DNA from: an uncultured Flavobacterium sp.
Lineage (GTDB): Bacteria; Bacteroidota; Bacteroidia; Flavobacteriales; Flavobacteriaceae
Reading direction: 5' to 3'
NCBI GenBank assembly: GCA_946479395.1
Contig: CAMLFV010000116.1
Location: forward strand, 1 to 8,587
Length of the DNA stretch: 8,587 nt
Positions 6,670 through 8,587 of the stretch are shown in pieces (position 1 is the first letter of the stretch; each line of letters opens with the position of its first letter). A program made the translations under genes and the position numbers. Below the pieces are notes generated by a model. The model did not search any database. It saw only the letters and a list, made by a program, of their open reading frames with translations, and was not told where the DNA came from.

Positions 6670-6949
6670 TCAATGTTATCGAACAAATATGCATCGGGTA
6701 CGTTTTTACGATAACTTTTGTTAAAACGTTCTATTAAAGCGTTTTGTGTTGGTTTACCTGATTGGGTGTATTTAAATTCAATTTTCAAAACCTGGCTCCA
6801 ATCCCGCACTAATTTAGCGATATATTCGGGTCCATTATCCATTCTTATTCGTTTTGGTTTTCCATGTTTGTTTACAAGGTGTTTTAAAACCCAAATAACG
6901 CTGCTTTTAAGTGAATAGTCAGTTTCTATGAATAATACTTCTCTAAAAA
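6654..6949 (-). pseudogene. IS3-family transposase (OrfB/integrase core) fragment, truncated at both ends
   Basis: The minus-strand reading [12 protein letters not shown], then [19 protein letters not shown], then [20 protein letters not shown] is a clear rve (DDE) integrase core of the IS3 family. The second catalytic Asp (in RMDNGPEY) and the catalytic Glu (in ALIERFN) are exactly 35 residues apart, the D(35)E spacing that marks IS3-type enzymes. The first catalytic Asp and the whole N-terminal half, including the HTH OrfA, are missing: recognisable homology starts next to the stop codon of the AraC-type gene. At the other end it stops around VEE (about 6654), where the expected end containing a YNxxRPH-like motif should follow but an unrelated sequence begins. 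An ATG inside the motif (6842) would yield only a short nonfunctional peptide. No terminal inverted repeats or target duplications are identifiable. It is a dead relic. Confidence 0.9.
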
Positions 6950-7873
6950 TTACGTTCTTATACGATCCGGCTGCTCGCTGCTCAACCTTCTTAGCTGGCT
7001 GGGTAGTATGTTATAGTACTTTTTAAAATACTTTACAAAGTCCGCATAATTTTTATAGCCAACATCAAACGCAATTTGCTTAAAAGGTGTTTCTCCGGCT
7101 ACTACAAGGTCATGGGCTGCCTGCATCCGCAGTTTTATCTGGTATTGGTACACTCCGCACTGGTACTGTTCCTTAAACATTTTTTTTAACAGGTTGATGT
7201 TGATGCTGTGGCGTTTAACGATGTCTTCCAATCGGGCTTTTTCTGAAAAAGGGCTTACGTCTATTTCGGTTTTAACCTTTTCTATCACTTCTTCGTACCT
7301 TTTACGTTCGCGCATACGCTTCTTTATGGTTGGGGCGGTTTCGTAAGCTGGTTTAAAGTACCTCTTATCCATATAAAGCTGGTAAAGGTTGATCACCAGT
7401 TGGTCTTCACCGTACATTTTCTCTATCGAATATAGGAATTGGTCGTTATACAGTTCAAGCGTTTTTTTATCATCGGGTGCATCTTCGGCTGGTAGCCCGG
7501 TATAGGTCCGTCCCAGTACCTTTACGGTTTCGGGGTCGGTAAGGGTAAGGAACGAACGCCCTTCTATCTGAACCGGTTCTAGTTGGTATGCGCCCAGAAA
7601 GTTCTGGCTCAAGTTCTTTATGTGGAATTTTTTGTCGGTGATGATTACGAAATGGTTGGTGTAGCGTTGGAACTCTGCAGGCTTTACAAACGATAGATGC
7701 AGCAGCCGGCGCGACAGTTCTTCGCTTACCATGTTGAAGTGTACTTCCAGGGCTTCAAATTTATCGTTCCTTTTGCCTATCAGCAGCTGCTGATCCATCC
7801 TGCCTTTTCCTAGTTCCGTCATCGCATTGCGCAGTGCGTCCCACCGTTTTTTGCTGATGGTGATGTTGATCAT
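6950..7873 (-). CDS. AraC-type transcriptional regulator with HAMP-like and PAS-like N-terminal half
   Basis: A 307-residue regulator. The C-terminal third (about 195-298) is an AraC-type double helix-turn-helix domain; the signature region is [23 protein letters not shown] (261-283) followed by NILPSQLR. The N-terminal part differs from sugar-binding AraC: residues 17-55 ([29 protein letters not shown]) resemble the C-terminal half of a HAMP linker, and 64-125 ([20 protein letters not shown]... [14 protein letters not shown]) resemble a PAS sensor domain. There is no membrane segment, so it is probably a cytosolic one-component regulator. Its ATG overlaps the TGA of the upstream STAS-like gene by 4 bp, implying coupled translation and a joint function. 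Its stop codon sits at the edge of the IS3 relic, so the last residues after QLRRL could derive from the rearrangement. The ligand and targets are unknown; the divergent intergenic region upstream is a candidate operator. Confidence 0.87.
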   Translation of the reverse strand: MINITISKKRWDALRNAMTELGKGRMDQQLLIGKRNDKFEALEVHFNMVSEELSRRLLHLSFVKPAEFQRYTNHFVIITDKKFHIKNLSQNFLGAYQLEPVQIEGRSFLTLTDPETVKVLGRTYTGLPAEDAPDDKKTLELYNDQFLYSIEKMYGEDQLVINLYQLYMDKRYFKPAYETAPTIKKRMRERKRYEEVIEKVKTEIDVSPFSEKARLEDIVKRHSININLLKKMFKEQYQCGVYQYQIKLRMQAAHDLVVAGETPFKQIAFDVGYKNYADFVKYFKKYYNILPSQLRRLSSEQPDRIRT

Positions 7874-8280
7874 GGCTCTTTTTTTAATTGTTTTATATAA
7901 TTTTCCGCTTCCTCCGCCGTTGAAAAAACCTCTGTAGGTGCTTTTGGACTGTTGAAGGCTTTGTACAGCATGCCCATTTCATAAACGGTACTTGCTTCTG
8001 AAACCAATGCAACAACCTCGATCTGGTTCGATCCCCGGCTGGCAAGGTACATCCGGGCCTCTTCATCTATTGATTTTATGGTGGTAACGTCGCATATTAC
8101 GGGATACGGGGCATTGGCCTGGAAGGCCAACCGCTCTGCTACGATCGCTTGCGCGGTTCGTGCGTTAAGGTTCAGGTTTTCCCTGAAGGTGATGTAGAGG
8201 ATGGAATCCTTTTTTTGATAGATCGCATGATCTGTAACAAGGTATTTGGTTCCGTATGGTTTTTCTGATGATTTTTTCAT
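7870..8280 (-). CDS. Small STAS-like (SpoIIAA-fold) domain protein
   Basis: A 136-residue soluble protein with no signal peptide. Predicted pattern: a beta hairpin (HAIYQKKDSILYITFRENLNL, 18-38), a helix (ARTAQAIVAERLAFQ, 40-54), the strand YPVICDVTTIKSID (59-72), a helix (EEARMYLAS, 73-81), the strand IEVVALVSEA (87-96), a helix (VYEMGMLYKAFN, 99-110), then EVFSTAEEAENYIKQL, where a strand runs into the last helix. This alternation and the central ICD/SID pattern fit small STAS or SpoIIAA-like proteins common in Bacteroidota, sometimes named STAS/SEC14-domain proteins. Such domains usually bind partner proteins, and some are controlled by phosphorylation. No catalytic motif is evident. Being first in a two-gene operon and overlapping the AraC-type gene by 4 bp, it may modulate that regulator; this is inference. 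The start is the ATG at 8280; there is no Shine-Dalgarno sequence, as usual for the phylum. Confidence 0.68.
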   Translation of the reverse strand: MKKSSEKPYGTKYLVTDHAIYQKKDSILYITFRENLNLNARTAQAIVAERLAFQANAPYPVICDVTTIKSIDEEARMYLASRGSNQIEVVALVSEASTVYEMGMLYKAFNSPKAPTEVFSTAEEAENYIKQLKKEP

Positions 8281-8301
8281 AAATCATAGCGTATTTTATG
8301 T

Positions 8302-8338
8302 TAAATATAGGTATTAATATCAATATAAATGTCAAAAA
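8302..8338 (-). promoter_or_regulatory. Possible promoter of the STAS/AraC operon
   Basis: On the minus strand TTTTTGAC (8338-8331) holds a TTG-type -33 element, and TATATTTA (8309-8302) matches seven of eight positions of TAnnTTTG. The gap between TTG and the -7 element is 23 bp, at the long end of the usual range. The -7 element lies 21 nt before the ATG at 8280. The region is AT-rich, so a chance match is quite possible. Confidence 0.3.
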
Positions 8339-8374
8339 GGAACAATAACATGTGAAATAAGTTTTTTTTTGTTC

Positions 8375-8455
8375 GCGTAGGTGGTTTTTCTGGATTGTTT
8401 GACAGAATTTTAAAAAAGGTAGGTTACAAAGTTATTTTCTTGGTCTCACCTACGC
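8375..8455. repeat. Spaced GTAGGT repeats and 9-bp inverted repeat in the divergent intergenic region
   Basis: GCGTAGGTG (8375-8383) and its exact reverse complement CACCTACGC (8447-8455) flank 63 bp. The core GTAGGT occurs again in direct orientation at 8419-8424, 42 bp from the first copy, about four helical turns, so both would face the same side of the DNA. The repeats lie in the 205-bp gap between the divergent STAS-like gene and the partial gene at 8486, which otherwise shows only a run of nine T at 8362-8370 and possible promoters. They are candidate binding sites for the AraC-type regulator; there is no direct evidence of binding. Confidence 0.4.
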
Positions 8456-8470
8456 TTGTTGTTAACTTTC
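8440..8470 (+). promoter_or_regulatory. Possible promoter of the partial gene at the right edge
   Basis: TTG at 8440-8442 and TAACTTTC at 8463-8470 (seven of eight positions of TAnnTTTG) are separated by 20 bp, within the normal Bacteroidota range. The -7 element ends 15 nt before the ATG at 8486, which would leave a very short leader. It overlaps the right arm of the inverted repeat, so a bound regulator could block it. Tentative. Confidence 0.28.
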
Positions 8471-8485
8471 TTAAACAATTGTAAC

Positions 8486-8587
8486 ATGGTTGATAAGTTG
8501 TTGGCTTACGTAAACAGCCTTTTGGTATGGCATCACTATGAAGTTGATGATTCCTTGCTTGATATGCTCGAAGTAGAGGATCGTATC
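8486..8587 (+). CDS. Unidentified protein, N-terminal 34 codons (runs off the window)
   Basis: An ATG at 8486 opens a frame with no stop to the window end, reading MVDKLLAYVNSLLVWHHYEV and then an acidic DDSLLDMLEVEDRI. Composition resembles the neighbouring STAS/AraC genes more than the polysaccharide cassette, and the frame follows a plausible promoter, so it is probably a real gene transcribed divergently from the STAS/AraC operon. I do not recognise the protein. The N-terminus looks helical and amphipathic; no signal peptide or membrane segment is evident in this short piece. Too little is present to assign a family. Confidence 0.5.
   Translation, partial: MVDKLLAYVNSLLVWHHYEVDDSLLDMLEVEDRI

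Noticed and set aside
6386..6918. Plus-strand open frames opposite the transposase relic and the unidentified remnant
   Set aside because: They are complementary to sequences with clear or probable protein homology on the minus strand and show no recognisable motifs.

Overview
The window looks like chromosomal DNA from a member of the Bacteroidota, most likely a flavobacterium. Pointers are the AT-rich coding sequence, the near absence of Shine-Dalgarno sequences, sequences resembling the Bacteroidota -7 element (TAnnTTTG), and protein types typical of that group. No species can be named from the sequence alone.

Left part (1-5012, + strand): the 3' end of a surface-polysaccharide (O-antigen or capsule) locus. 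Six tightly packed genes follow one another: a hexapeptide-repeat acetyltransferase cut by the window edge, a GT4-type glycosyltransferase, a multi-spanning membrane protein that is probably the Wzy repeat-unit polymerase, a GT2 glycosyltransferase, an NAD-dependent sugar-nucleotide epimerase/reductase, and a small initiating phosphoglycosyltransferase. Read as a pathway, the last two make the first sugar nucleotide and load its sugar phosphate onto undecaprenyl phosphate. The two glycosyltransferases extend the unit, the acetyltransferase decorates it or a precursor, and the membrane protein polymerises it. The first four genes are much more AT-rich than the last two, so a variable cassette seems to abut a more conserved locus end.

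Middle (5013-6949): a GC-rich cluster of nine degenerate, hairpin-forming REP-like units lies between the end of the polysaccharide operon and a convergent gene for a monoacylglycerol-lipase-like alpha/beta hydrolase. Upstream of that hydrolase are two gene remnants on the minus strand: the C-terminal end of an unidentified protein and, joined to it, an IS3-family transposase fragment truncated at both ends.

Right part (6950-8587): a two-gene minus-strand operon encodes a STAS-like small protein and an AraC-type regulator with a HAMP-like and PAS-like N-terminal half, with start and stop codons overlapping. A divergent 205-bp intergenic region with spaced GTAGGT repeats separates it from the first 34 codons of an unidentified plus-strand gene. 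These genes are clearly richer in GC than the polysaccharide cassette.

No RNA genes or CRISPR arrays were found. Nothing in the window is certainly a new system. The most interesting items are the REP-like cluster, the STAS/AraC module with its repeat-bearing control region, and the highly divergent polymerase candidate.
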